Assembly: GCF_011308835.1 (NCBI RefSeq)
Contig: NZ_JAAOHY010000010.1
Location: 42,265-106,264 of the forward strand
Length of the DNA stretch: 64,000 nucleotides
Source: Paracoccus xiamenensis
GTDB lineage: Bacteria > Pseudomonadota > Alphaproteobacteria > Rhodobacterales > Rhodobacteraceae
Reading direction: 5' to 3'
Below the pieces are notes generated by a model that saw nothing but the letters and a program-made list of their open reading frames with translations, had not been told where the DNA came from and ran no database searches. The position numbers were made by a program, and so were the translations under genes. This document shows, in pieces, positions 51,517 to 60,647 of this stretch. Within the stretch, counting starts at the first letter, position 1; the number at the start of each line of letters is the position of its first letter.

Positions 51517-52503
51517 ATGACCCTTCCCGACACAATGCGCGCCGTCGAAATCACCGAGGCCGGCGCACCAGAGGTGCTGGTCGAGACCACTCGCCCGGTG
51601 CCGATGCCCGGCCATGACCAGATCGTCATCCGGCTGGCCTATGCGGGCGTGAACCGTCCCGACGTGGCGCAGCGGAAGGGCACCTATGCGCCGCCGCCCG
51701 GCGCGTCCGACCTGCCGGGTCTGGAGGGCGCGGGCGAAGTCGTGGCCGTTGGCCGCGGGGTGACGATGTGGAAGCCCGGCGACCGCGTCTGTGCGCTGTT
51801 ACCCGGTGGCGGTTACGCCGAATATGTGGCCTGCGATCAGGCCCATGCGCTGCCCATCCCCGAAGGCATGACCCTGCGCGAGGCCGCCGCCCTGCCGGAA
51901 ACCGCCTTTACCGTCTGGTCGAATGTCGTCACGCGCGGCGGCCTGCAGGCGGGCGAGCGGTTCCTGGTCCATGGCGGGTCGTCCGGCATCGGCACCATGG
52001 CCATTCAGGTGGCGCGTGCGCTGGGGGCGCGGGTCTGGGCCACCGCCGGCTCGGCCGAGAAATGCGATGCGATTACGGCGCTGGGGGCCCATGCGATCAA
52101 CTATCGCGAGGCCGATTATGTCAAGATCCTGCAAGAGGCCGGTGGCGCGAACCTGATCCTCGACATGGTCGGCGGCAGCTATATCGAACGCAACCTCAAG
52201 TCGCTGGACATGGACGGGCGGCTGGTGATGATCGCGTTCCTGCAAGGCCCGAAGGCGGAAATCAATTTCGCCCATGTGATGACCCGCCGGCTGACCATCA
52301 CCGGCTCTACCCTGCGGCCGCAATCGGACGCCGCCAAGGGCCGTATCGCCGAGGCGCTGCGCAGCCATCTGTGGCCGCTGATCGCCGCCGGCAAGGTCCG
52401 CATCCTGATTGACAGCGAATATCCGCTGGCCGAAGCCGCCGCCGCCCATGCCCGCATGGAAAGCAGCGAGCATATTGGCAAGATCGTCCTGAAAATCCGC
52501 TGA
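51517..52503 (+). CDS. NAD(P)H quinone oxidoreductase (zeta-crystallin/PIG3 type)
   Basis: A 328-residue medium-chain reductase without catalytic zinc. It has AGVNRPDVAQRKGTYAPPPG near the substrate site, GLEGAGEVVAVG, and the NADPH loop HGGSSGIGTMAIQVARALGA at about residue 150, the pattern of PIG3/QOR enzymes that reduce quinones one electron at a time. It follows coq9 directly. A different acceptor than ubiquinone is possible. Confidence 0.9.
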   Translation: MTLPDTMRAVEITEAGAPEVLVETTRPVPMPGHDQIVIRLAYAGVNRPDVAQRKGTYAPPPGASDLPGLEGAGEVVAVGRGVTMWKPGDRVCALLPGGGYAEYVACDQAHALPIPEGMTLREAAALPETAFTVWSNVVTRGGLQAGERFLVHGGSSGIGTMAIQVARALGARVWATAGSAEKCDAITALGAHAINYREADYVKILQEAGGANLILDMVGGSYIERNLKSLDMDGRLVMIAFLQGPKAEINFAHVMTRRLTITGSTLRPQSDAAKGRIAEALRSHLWPLIAAGKVRILIDSEYPLAEAAAAHARMESSEHIGKIVLKIR

Positions 52504-52510
52504 GGCCAAG

Positions 52511-53416
52511 ATGAGCAACGAACCCGAATTCCTGACCCTCGATTCCGAGGTCTTCTATAACGGCCCCGCATTGGAGGCGGCCGGCATCGGCCCCGACATG
52601 TGGGACGAGGATCGCTTGTCCGAATATCTCGACGAAGGCGTCGCCTTCGAGGCCGAGGACGATCCAAACAGCGCCATCGTGCAATACCCCTCGGAAGAAG
52701 GGGGGCTGGCGATGCTGCTGCGCTGGGACGACGAGGCTTACGAACTGCTGAATGCCTGGCCATTCCTGCCCGAGGTCGTCAGCACCCCTGCCGCGCCCTT
52801 CCGTATCGGCGAATCCGCCGAGCGCGATCAGGCGTTTGTTACCTGCCAGGTCGGCGGCGCGGCGCTTGTCTATTTCGAAGACTCCTATCTGCTGACCCGC
52901 GACGAATACCGCGCGGGCGAGATTGAATTCGCCCAGTTCTACGCCATCGGCGCCCAGCTGCGCCCCGCCAGCGACGGTGCGCTGGAAATCGGTCCCGACG
53001 ATCCGGCCTATGCAAGCCTGCTGGAAAGCGGATCGACCCCTAACGCCAGCGGCAATCTGGAATTCAGTCTGGCGGGTGCAGCGCTGATGGCGCCGCGCTT
53101 TGACATCGCGCCCAATGCTTACGAATTTCGTGGGCCGGTGGTGTCGGTGGTGCCGCTGAACGACTGGATCGTGCCCGATGCGGCCATTGCCCGCATTACC
53201 GTCATGCGCCCCTTTGAGGATGAAGAGGGCCAGCCCGATGCCGAAGGGCTGGACCTGCCGATCCTGCTGCGCAAGCCGGTGCTGAGCGGCGATGACTGGC
53301 CGCAACCCGGCGAGGAGGTCGAGGGGATCATCTATGTCTACGGCTCGGGCTTCGCCGCGCCGTTTGACGATGACGGCGAAGGCGGTGCCGATGCGGGTGT
53401 CCCGATCCTGCGCTGA
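52511..53416 (+). CDS. Acidic conserved hypothetical protein
   Basis: A 301-residue soluble, acidic protein I do not recognise. It opens with EFLTLDSEVFYNGPALEAAGIGPDMWD, has an aromatic-rich middle (QVGGAALVYFEDSYLLTRDEY) and a late beta-like part PVVSVVPLNDWIVPD, and ends with a Gly/Asp-rich stretch. No signal peptide, membrane segment or catalytic motif was seen. It starts seven bases after the quinone oxidoreductase gene and probably shares its mRNA. Confidence 0.7.
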   Translation: MSNEPEFLTLDSEVFYNGPALEAAGIGPDMWDEDRLSEYLDEGVAFEAEDDPNSAIVQYPSEEGGLAMLLRWDDEAYELLNAWPFLPEVVSTPAAPFRIGESAERDQAFVTCQVGGAALVYFEDSYLLTRDEYRAGEIEFAQFYAIGAQLRPASDGALEIGPDDPAYASLLESGSTPNASGNLEFSLAGAALMAPRFDIAPNAYEFRGPVVSVVPLNDWIVPDAAIARITVMRPFEDEEGQPDAEGLDLPILLRKPVLSGDDWPQPGEEVEGIIYVYGSGFAAPFDDDGEGGADAGVPILR

Positions 53417-53422
53417 CCGCGC

Positions 53423-54070
53423 CTAGCGCACCTTTTCCATGATAACTGCATCGCGCGAACAGTCGCGCCGGACATCCGGCGCGCAGTCGCGCGGTTGCAG
53501 GTCCTTGGTCAGGCAGATGCGGACCTCTTGCAGGTCCTCGCCCCGGCAGGCAACGGTGATGCCGTCGGCGGACATCGCAGGGTTGGCCTCCATGAAGGCC
53601 TGTTCGATCAGTGCCGGAGGGATCGAGATGTCGCGATCGAGGTCGACGAAATAGTCTGGCAGGGTGATGGTCTCGAACGCGTCGCGCGACAGGTCCAGAT
53701 AGGCCGCCGCCGACAGTCCGGTGCAGCGGCCGTGTTTCTGCCACTGATACCAGGCCAGCCCTTCGGATCCCATGATGTCCGCCATCGCCCGGCTTTCCCG
53801 GCGCGAGGGGTCGCGTTCGTTGGTGCGGCAATTCTGCGGCCAGCCCTTTTCGTATTGCGGCCACAGCCCGTGCAGCACGAAATCGACCTTGCCGCCCGCG
53901 TCGCATTGCCGCGCGCCGCGTTTGTCACCGGTGCCCCGGCACCAGCTGGGCGACCAGCTGAGCGCCACGACGTAATAGTCGAATTGCCCGGCGCGGTGGG
54001 ATTGCGCGGCGGCGGGCAAGGCAGGGGTGCCAAGCAGGGCAGCGGTCAGGATGGCGAAGATGGGGCGCAT
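53423..54070 (-). CDS. Ribonuclease T2 family protein
   Basis: A 215-residue exported RNase. A signal peptide is cut near PAAAQS. Both catalytic blocks are present: FVLHGLWPQ (CAS I) and WQKHGRC (CAS II), each with its active histidine, plus paired cysteines (CRGTG, CDAGG, CRTN, CTGLS) for disulfides. It should act in the periplasm or outside the cell on RNA, perhaps for nutrient recovery. The start with GAGGAC before it was preferred to the longer open frame. Confidence 0.93.
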   Translation of the reverse strand: MRPIFAILTAALLGTPALPAAAQSHRAGQFDYYVVALSWSPSWCRGTGDKRGARQCDAGGKVDFVLHGLWPQYEKGWPQNCRTNERDPSRRESRAMADIMGSEGLAWYQWQKHGRCTGLSAAAYLDLSRDAFETITLPDYFVDLDRDISIPPALIEQAFMEANPAMSADGITVACRGEDLQEVRICLTKDLQPRDCAPDVRRDCSRDAVIMEKVR

Positions 54071-54315
54071 GAGGTCCTCGGGTCGGCTTGGTTCCTTGAT
54101 AGCCGGGGCGGGGTGCAAGGGCCAGACCGGGGGCCGTCTGCCCCCGGACCCCCGAGGATATTGGGTCCAGAATGAAGGAAAAATCCCTGCAAATTGCACT
54201 TTCACTTTGCCGCGGGCGGCGCTATATACGCTGCAAATTCCCCCGAAAACGTGACTGGCCCCGCCGAAACGCCGTTTTCCCCGGCCGGGAAAGATATGCG
54301 CAAGGAGTAGATCCG

Positions 54316-55059
54316 ATGAACAAACCGCTGATGGCAAAGGCCACCGCCGTCTGGCTGATCGACAACACGACGCTCAGCTTTAAACAGATCGCCGATTTCG
54401 TCGGCATGCACGAGCTGGAAATCCAGGGCATCGCCGATGGCGACGTGGCGACCGGCGTGAAGGGCTTTGATCCCATCGCCTCGCATCAGCTGGATGCGAT
54501 CGAGATCGAAAAGGGTCAGAAGAACCCGGCCTATAAGCTGAAGCTGAAGCACAACCCCGCCGCCGAGGGCGAAGAGAAGCGCCGTGGCCCGCGCTATACG
54601 CCGCTGTCCAAGCGTCAGGACCGCCCGGCCGCGATCCTGTGGCTGGTCAAGTTCCACCCGGAACTGGCGGATGCGCAGATCGCCAAGCTGGTCGGCACCA
54701 CCAAGCCGACCATTCAGGCCATCCGCGAGCGCACCCATTGGAACATCGCCAATATCCAGCCTATCGACCCGGTGGCGCTGGGTCTGTCGAAGCAGTCGGA
54801 ACTGGACGCGGCCGTCCAGAAGGCCGCCAAGAAGGGCGGTGCCGAGGGTGGCGTGATGTCGGATGACGAACGTCGCAAGCTGGTCTCGACCGAGACCTCG
54901 CTTTCGATGACGGATGAGCCGCGCCTGCCGAGCTCGATCGCCGGGCTGGAGAATTTCAGCCTGTCGCGTGAGGAAAAGAAGCCCGAGCCGGAACTGGATG
55001 CCGCCAGCTTCTTCAACCTGCCGGAAGGCGACGATGACGAGGAAGACGACGACAAGTGA
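54316..55059 (+). CDS. trcR: Cell cycle transcriptional regulator TrcR (DUF1013)
   Basis: A 247-residue protein of the DUF1013 family, restricted to alphaproteobacteria. The N-terminal segment MAKATAVWLIDNTTLSFKQIADFVGMHELEIQ and the middle AKLVGTTKPTIQAIRERTHWN both look like helix-turn-helix units. TrcR-type proteins are annotated as cell-cycle transcription regulators; details here are inferred. The end is acidic (GDDDEEDDDK). The start has AAGGAG nine bases before it. A promoter region with repeated CTGCAAATT lies upstream. Confidence 0.92.
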   Translation: MNKPLMAKATAVWLIDNTTLSFKQIADFVGMHELEIQGIADGDVATGVKGFDPIASHQLDAIEIEKGQKNPAYKLKLKHNPAAEGEEKRRGPRYTPLSKRQDRPAAILWLVKFHPELADAQIAKLVGTTKPTIQAIRERTHWNIANIQPIDPVALGLSKQSELDAAVQKAAKKGGAEGGVMSDDERRKLVSTETSLSMTDEPRLPSSIAGLENFSLSREEKKPEPELDAASFFNLPEGDDDEEDDDK

Positions 55060-55079
55060 TCGTCGCGGATCTTGCGCAA

Positions 55080-55110
55080 AAGGCCCTCGGATTTCCGAGG
55101 GCCTTTTTTC
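55080..55110. terminator. Bidirectional terminator between trcR and the SH3 protein gene
   Basis: AAGGCCCTCGG and CCGAGGGCCTT pair perfectly over a four-base loop, flanked by AAAA before and TTTTTT after, so it can stop transcription from both sides. Confidence 0.9.
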
Positions 55111-55113
55111 TGG

Positions 55114-56280
55114 TCAGCCGCCATTCACCACGGCGTCGGGGATTTCGTAGCGCTCGTTCCCGAGGTTGATGACGGTCAGATCACCGCGCCGTTCGGTCCG
55201 CAGGCCCTCGCGCGGGGCAGGGGCACCGCCGGTGAAGCTGATCGCGCGGCTGCCGCCATCGGGCCAATTGACGGTAACGGTGGCATTGCCTTCGCCCTGG
55301 CGAGTGACGGTAAAGCTGCAATCGCGGGTTGGCATTCCCAGCGCGGTCGAGCAGGGCAGGCTGCCGCGCGCCGTGCCACGCTGGCCGGGCTTCGGTGCAG
55401 GCTTTGCGGCCGAAACAGCGGTGCTGGCCGGGGGTGCGTCGGATGCCGACAGCGCTTTCGCAGGTGCGGGGACTGGCGGTCGGGCCGAACTGGCGACGCG
55501 GGCGGCAGGTGCCGGGGCCGTGGCGGCGGTCGTCATGCTGGCGGCGGCACCGGTTGCCGCAGCGGGGGCTGCGCCTTCGCGGAGGTATTGGTTGACGGTC
55601 CAGCCCGATTGTCCGGCGGTGGTTTCAACCTTGCACCAGGTCCGGCCATCGACGGCCTTGCAGCCCTGATTGCGCAGTGCATCGCCATTGCCAACAGTGG
55701 CCACAACGCTGGCCCCTGTCGAGGCTTCGGCGCGGATGTTCAGGCGGCCCGCGATCCCGGTGACCTGCCAGTAATCGGGGCCGCCGCCAAGGCTGTCAGC
55801 CAGGTCGGCCGCCGAAGCCTGCGCCGGTTGGGGCGTCGCGGCCGGGGCAGCGGTCGGGGCCTTTTGCGGCGTGCCGCCGACATCGATGGTCAGCGAGAAG
55901 CGCGCGGTTTCATTCTCTCGCCCGGCATTTGCCATCAGATAGGTGCGGATCAGATAGGTGCCGGTGGCGGGCAGCGTGATGCCAGCCTCCAGCCCCGAGG
56001 TGCTGCCGATGAACAGCGCCTGCGATTCGCCCGGCACGTCGCCGGGGGCGTAGATGTTGAAATAGCTCGACGGGTTGTTGGTGATCATCTGCACCGACAT
56101 CTTCTGGCCGGCGCTTGCGGCGACGGTGAAATCCGCCGTGTCGCGCCCCGCGATCTGGCCGGTTACTGCGGTGCCGGTCGCGCCGTCACCGAAATGGACG
56201 GGGGTGGTGGTGCTTTCGGCCCAGACCGGTGCCGCCAGCACGGCTGCCAGCGCGGCGCTGCGGAGCATTTTTCCCAACAT
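55114..56280 (-). CDS. Exported SH3-domain protein
   Basis: A 388-residue periplasmic protein. After a signal peptide (cut near VWAES) residues ~30-135 look like a pre-peptidase C-terminal-type beta domain (GQKMSVQMITNNPSSYFNIYAPGD). A bacterial SH3 domain follows at about residues 165-235 (GRLNIRAEASTGASVVATVGNGDAL, WCKVETTAGQSGWTVNQYL), then an Ala/Pro-rich linker and a C-terminal domain with CSTALGMPTRDCSFTV. Wall binding is plausible. The ATG four codons into the frame was chosen for its GAGG site. Confidence 0.83.
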   Translation of the reverse strand: MLGKMLRSAALAAVLAAPVWAESTTTPVHFGDGATGTAVTGQIAGRDTADFTVAASAGQKMSVQMITNNPSSYFNIYAPGDVPGESQALFIGSTSGLEAGITLPATGTYLIRTYLMANAGRENETARFSLTIDVGGTPQKAPTAAPAATPQPAQASAADLADSLGGGPDYWQVTGIAGRLNIRAEASTGASVVATVGNGDALRNQGCKAVDGRTWCKVETTAGQSGWTVNQYLREGAAPAAATGAAASMTTAATAPAPAARVASSARPPVPAPAKALSASDAPPASTAVSAAKPAPKPGQRGTARGSLPCSTALGMPTRDCSFTVTRQGEGNATVTVNWPDGGSRAISFTGGAPAPREGLRTERRGDLTVINLGNERYEIPDAVVNGG

Positions 56281-56423
56281 GTTCTGCCTCATTCATTCTT
56301 GTCTTATTGGGCGCGCCGGCGGGGTCGGGCGCGCATGTTCTGCATCAGCTTTGCGCCGGAAGGGCCGGTTGCGTCACGCGCAAACGGCCGCCGTCGCGGA
56401 ACTGTGTTCGGTCGTGAGCCTCC

Positions 56424-57896
56424 TCAGACCGAGAGGCAGATGTACTTCAGTTCCAGATAGTCGTCGATGCCGTGATGAGAGCCCTCGCGGCCCAGACCCG
56501 ACTGCTTGACGCCGCCGAAAGGCGCCACCTCGGTCGAGATGATGCCGGTGTTCACGCCGACGATGCCGTATTCCAGCCCTTCCTGCACGCGGGTGATGCG
56601 GCCGATGTCGCGGGCATAGAAATAGCTGGCGAGGCCGAAGATCGTGGCATTGGCCTTTTCGATCGCTTCTTCTTCGGTTTCGAAGCGGAACAGGGGGGCG
56701 AGGGGGCCGAAGGTTTCCTCGGTCGAGACCTTCATCGCGTCGGTCACGCCGGTCACAACGGTGGGTTCGAAGAACAGCCCGTCCTTGCGCTTGCCGCCGG
56801 TGACGACGCGGCCGCCGCCATCCAGCACGTCGCGGATATGTTCCTCGACCTTTTCAACGGCGTCTTCGTTGATCAGCGGGCCGGTGGTCACGTCCGCGTC
56901 CAGCCCGTCGCCGACGCGCAGCTTTTCGACCGCTGCCGCCAGCTTTTCAGCGAAGGCATCATAGACGCCTGACTGCACATAGATGCGGTTGGCGCAGACG
57001 CAGGTCTGGCCGTTATTGCGGAATTTCGACGCCATTGCGCCTTCTACCGCCGCGTCCAGATCGGCGTCGTCGAAGACGAGGAAGGGGGCGTTGCCGCCCA
57101 GTTCCATGCTGCATTTCAGCACCTGATCGGCGGCCTGACGCAGCAGGATGCGCCCGACCTCGGTCGAGCCGGTGAAGGTCAGTTTGCGGATCTGCGGGTT
57201 TTCGCAGAACTCCTTGCCGATATCCGAGGACCGCGACGAGGTGACGATGCTGAACAGCCCCTTCGGCACGCCCGCGCGTTCCGCCAGCACCGCCAGCGAC
57301 AGCGCCGACAGCGGGGTTTCCGCGGCGGGGCGGCCGACAAAGCCACAGCCGGCGGCGATGGCGGGGCCGCATTTGCGGGTGATCATCGCATTGGGAAAGT
57401 TCCAGGGCGTGATCGAGCCGACCACCCCGATCGGCTGGCGGATCACCGTCAGGCGCTTGTCGCGCATATGGCCAGGGATGGTTTCGCCATAGATGCGCTT
57501 GGCCTCTTCGCCGAACCATTCGATGAAGCTGGCGCCGTAGGCGATCTCGCCCTTGGCCTCGGCCAGCGGCTTGCCCATCTCGGCGGTCAGAATGGTGCCG
57601 AGATCGTCCTGGTTTTCCATCATCAGGTCGAACCAGCGCCGCATGATTTGCGCGCGTTCCTTGGCCGGGCGCGCGGCCCAGTCCTTCATCGCGATGGCGG
57701 CGGCATCGATGGCGCGGGCGACCTCGGCGCGCGACAGATCGGCCACCTGCGCGATCACGTCGCCGCGCGCGGGGTTCACGACGTCGAAGGTCTTGCCGTC
57801 ATCGGCGTCTATCCACTCGCCGGCGACATAGGCGCGGGTTTCCAGCAGGCTAGGATCCTTGAGCAGCGATTTCAGTCCGGTGATGTCTTTCGGCAT
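56424..57896 (-). CDS. gabD: NAD(P)-dependent succinate-semialdehyde dehydrogenase
   Basis: Oxidises succinate semialdehyde to succinate, the last step of GABA breakdown. The 491-residue protein has the aldehyde dehydrogenase parts: TPWNFPNAMITRKCGPAIAAGC, GSTEVGRILL, the general base Glu in MELGGNAPFLVFDDADLD and the nucleophile Cys in GQTCVCANR. The cofactor-site KPA motif reads RPA, seen in this alphaproteobacterial branch. No GABA aminotransferase gene is beside it. The start has GGAGG before it; 18 more codons upstream were rejected. Confidence 0.9.
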   Translation of the reverse strand: MPKDITGLKSLLKDPSLLETRAYVAGEWIDADDGKTFDVVNPARGDVIAQVADLSRAEVARAIDAAAIAMKDWAARPAKERAQIMRRWFDLMMENQDDLGTILTAEMGKPLAEAKGEIAYGASFIEWFGEEAKRIYGETIPGHMRDKRLTVIRQPIGVVGSITPWNFPNAMITRKCGPAIAAGCGFVGRPAAETPLSALSLAVLAERAGVPKGLFSIVTSSRSSDIGKEFCENPQIRKLTFTGSTEVGRILLRQAADQVLKCSMELGGNAPFLVFDDADLDAAVEGAMASKFRNNGQTCVCANRIYVQSGVYDAFAEKLAAAVEKLRVGDGLDADVTTGPLINEDAVEKVEEHIRDVLDGGGRVVTGGKRKDGLFFEPTVVTGVTDAMKVSTEETFGPLAPLFRFETEEEAIEKANATIFGLASYFYARDIGRITRVQEGLEYGIVGVNTGIISTEVAPFGGVKQSGLGREGSHHGIDDYLELKYICLSV

Positions 57897-57973
57897 GGCG
57901 TCCTCCGCAGGGTTGGCAAGATCATCACCATGCCGGGCGGCGCTTGTCAAAGGCGCAGACCGGTGGCCGTCCT

Positions 57974-58969
57974 TCAGCCGTCCTCCGCAAGACTGCGCCA
58001 GCTGTGTTGCAGATCGCCGGGCATTGGTGCGGCGGCGTGAACGCCCCGCGCGATGGCCCGCGCGAGGCAGCTGGCGGCGGCGTGGCCCAATGCGAAAACG
58101 TCAAGGTTCGGGTCCGCCATTTCGCGCGCGCCAGTCGAGACGGCAAAGACCAGATCGCCGTCAAAGGGCGTGTGGCTGGGCACCAATGCGCGCGCCATGC
58201 CGTCATGGGCGGCTGTCGCCAGCCGTTGCAGCGCTGGCTTGCCCAGCCTTGCATCGGTGGCGACGATGGCGATGGTGGTCGCCTCGCCCAGCCGCTTTGC
58301 CGGGTTTGGTTCGAAACCGGGGTCAAAGTCGCGGGCGGGGCCGAGGCCGCCAAATTCGGCCCCCATCTCCCACGGCGCGGCCCAGAAATGCCGGCTTTCG
58401 CCCACGGTGGCAGACCCGAGCGCATTCACCACCACCAGCGCCCCCACGGTGATCCCGCTCTCCAGCACCGCCGAGGCGGAACCCAGCCCCCCCTTCAACC
58501 GCGCCGTCATCGCGCCCATGCCTGCGCCCGCCGTGCCGATGGCGAAATCATGCGCCGCCGCTTCCAGCGCGGTCCGACCAAGCGCCGGATAGGGGTTGTC
58601 GGTCCAGCCCTTGTCGCCGCCGTTCAGCAGGTCAAAGACGATGGCGCCGGGGACGATGGGCACCCGCATCTCGCCCACGGCAAAGCCGCGCCCCATGGCG
58701 CGCAGGCCGGCCATCACCCCATCACCCGCCGACAGCCCGAATGCAGAGCCACCGGACAGAAAGATCGCATCCACCGCCTCGACCAGCTTGTCAGGTGCCA
58801 GCAGATCGGTTTCGCGCGTGCCCGGCGCGCCGCCCATGACATGCACGGCCGCCGCGAAAGGCGCGTAGGCCGTCAGCACCGTGGTGCCAGACCGCAGCAC
58901 CGCGTCATCGGCATTGCCGACCCGCAGGCCGGGGACGTCAGTGATCAGATTACGGGTTCCGGGGCGCAT
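57974..58969 (-). CDS. P1 (DmpA/S58) family peptidase
   Basis: A 331-residue member of the N-terminal-nucleophile P1 family of aminopeptidases. It has LITDVPGLRVGNADD at the N-terminus, FLSGGSAFGLSAGDGVM, NPYPALGRTA-like PYPALGRTALEAA, and ITVGALVVVNALGSA where the chain is thought to cut itself before a Ser/Thr. Substrate may be D- or beta-amino-acid peptides; unknown here. It lies 12 bases from the stop side of the SDR gene on the same strand, so it may be its operon partner. Confidence 0.9.
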   Translation of the reverse strand: MRPGTRNLITDVPGLRVGNADDAVLRSGTTVLTAYAPFAAAVHVMGGAPGTRETDLLAPDKLVEAVDAIFLSGGSAFGLSAGDGVMAGLRAMGRGFAVGEMRVPIVPGAIVFDLLNGGDKGWTDNPYPALGRTALEAAAHDFAIGTAGAGMGAMTARLKGGLGSASAVLESGITVGALVVVNALGSATVGESRHFWAAPWEMGAEFGGLGPARDFDPGFEPNPAKRLGEATTIAIVATDARLGKPALQRLATAAHDGMARALVPSHTPFDGDLVFAVSTGAREMADPNLDVFALGHAAASCLARAIARGVHAAAPMPGDLQHSWRSLAEDG

Positions 58970-58980
58970 CGCGGTCCTCC

Positions 58981-59721
58981 TTATATGCAGCGACCGCCGT
59001 CGACTTCCATGGCGACGCCGGTAATCATCGAGGCTTCGTCCGAGGCGAGAAAGCAGGCCGCATTGCCCAAATCCTCGGGCGTCGAGAAGCGTCCGATCGG
59101 GATGGTCGACAGGAATTTCGCCCGCATTTCCGGCGTATCCTCGCCCATGAAGCTGGCCAGCAACGGGGTCTCGCCCGCGACCGGGTTCAGGGCGTTGACG
59201 CGGACGCCAAAGGGGGCGAGTTCGACCGCCATCGCCCGCGTGGCGGTGATGACCCAGCCTTTCGAGGCGTTGTACCAGCTGAGCCGGGGCCGGGGCGAGA
59301 CCCCTGCGGTCGAGGCGATGTTGACGATGGCCCCGGATTTCTGCGCTTTCATCAACGGCACGATGGTCTTTGCGGCCAGGAAAATGGCCTTGCAGTTCAC
59401 TGCCAGAATGCGGTCGAAATCATCCTCTGATACCTCCTCCATCGGGCTGGGCAGATGGGTGACGCCGGCATTGTTGACCAGGATGTCGATGCGTCCGCCA
59501 AGGCTCAGCGCGGCTTCGGTCATTGCACGGATGCCGCCTTCGGTGGCGACATTGGCGGTGACGGCGGTGCCGCCGATCTGCTCGGCGATGGCGCGGGCGG
59601 CGTCCCCGTTCAGGTCGGCCAGAATGACGCGGGCGCCTTCTGCCGCGAATTTCCGTGCGATGCCGGCGCCGAAGCCCGACCCGGCGCCGGTCACGATGGC
59701 GATCTTGTCCTGAAGTCTCAT
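58981..59721 (-). CDS. SDR-family oxidoreductase
   Basis: A 246-residue classical short-chain dehydrogenase. It has the cofactor loop TGAGSGFGAGIA, DLNGD after the second strand (favouring NAD), NNAG, and the catalytic Ser and Y-x-x-x-K (STAGVSPRPRLSWYNASKG). It resembles glucose-1-dehydrogenase/3-oxoacyl reductase types; substrate unknown. The ATG with GAGGGGGG before it was preferred to a longer frame. It is followed by the P1 peptidase gene 11 bases later. Confidence 0.9.
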   Translation of the reverse strand: MRLQDKIAIVTGAGSGFGAGIARKFAAEGARVILADLNGDAARAIAEQIGGTAVTANVATEGGIRAMTEAALSLGGRIDILVNNAGVTHLPSPMEEVSEDDFDRILAVNCKAIFLAAKTIVPLMKAQKSGAIVNIASTAGVSPRPRLSWYNASKGWVITATRAMAVELAPFGVRVNALNPVAGETPLLASFMGEDTPEMRAKFLSTIPIGRFSTPEDLGNAACFLASDEASMITGVAMEVDGGRCI

Positions 59722-60113
59722 ATGTGCCCCCCTCGCTTCGGGAACAGTGGCGCGAAGCGGGGCCGGGGGCAAGCGGTCGACATTTGCGCCCCGATGTGAG
59801 GCCTGCCGGGGCAAGGTCAGCAAGGCGGGCCAGTCCATCGAGCAGACGCCACGTTGGTTGTTATTCCTGCGATGGCCATCGCCATTTTTGCAAGAGGTAC
59901 CGGTCCATGCGTCCCGTCGGTCACAATTTGTCCTGTGAAGCCAATGTGCTTGTGCTGTTAAACCCATCTGTTTATGTCGGCGCCGTTAACGCTCGCCAGT
60001 GGGGCAGGGTTTCGTGTGTCATTCCAACGGCTTCCGAACCCTTTCCGTTTAATCAAAGCCAGCCCGTTTTGTGATCTTCAGGTGAACGCTGCGCAGGCAG
60101 AGGGCGATGGCTC
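59722..60113 (+). other. 392-base intergenic region before the FecI-type sigma factor gene
   Basis: Divergent control region of the SDR gene and the sigma factor gene. No protein-like frame was seen. It holds a perfect 14-base palindrome GCGATGGCCATCGC (59869-59882) and a looser CACA...TGTG inverted pair. No iron-regulator site (Fur, Irr, RirA) was recognised with confidence. Confidence 0.4.
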
Positions 60114-60626
60114 ATGGTATGGAAAGCGGAACTCCGGCACGAAATCTACCGGGATCAGCGGGTCAGGCTGATCGAATATGCGACGCCTATCCTTGGCTCA
60201 CGCGAGTTGGCCGAGGACGTGGTGCAAGACGCCTTCATGCGCTTTGCGCCCGAGCGGTCGCATGGCACGACGCCCGAACAGATACTGGCGTATCTTTATC
60301 GTATCGTGCGCAATCTGTCGTTTGACAAACTCAAGCGGAGCCGGATCGAACAGCGTTATGATGAACGCTCGGCGCCTTATTGGGTCACGCCGACCGCGCC
60401 GCCAACGCCGGAAGAAAACCTGCTGCTTGGCGATCAGGTTCGTATCGTCAATGAAGTGTTGGCAGAGTTCCCGCCAGAGGTCCGCATCGCGGTTGAGATG
60501 AACCGCTTTGGCGGCTTCACGCTGGAGGAAGTGGCTGCCCATCTCCATATTTCGGTGGCAACTGCGCACCGGCATATACGCAAGGTCATGGTCGCCCTTG
60601 CGCTGCGTCTGGATCGCCGCGACTGA
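60114..60626 (+). CDS. ECF sigma factor, FecI type
   Basis: A 170-residue extracytoplasmic-function sigma factor. Region 2 is RLIEYATPILGSRELAEDVVQDAFMRF and region 4 FGGFTLEEVAAHLHISVATAHRHIRKVM, with nothing after it, which is the FecI-like layout. With the FecR-type protein and the signalling TonB receptor behind it, it should carry an iron-siderophore signal to the receptor promoter. The ATG has AGAGGG before it. The upstream gap may hold an iron-dependent promoter. Confidence 0.93.
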   Translation: MVWKAELRHEIYRDQRVRLIEYATPILGSRELAEDVVQDAFMRFAPERSHGTTPEQILAYLYRIVRNLSFDKLKRSRIEQRYDERSAPYWVTPTAPPTPEENLLLGDQVRIVNEVLAEFPPEVRIAVEMNRFGGFTLEEVAAHLHISVATAHRHIRKVMVALALRLDRRD

Positions 60627-60647
60627 TGGGGCGCGAGAAGACCGAAA

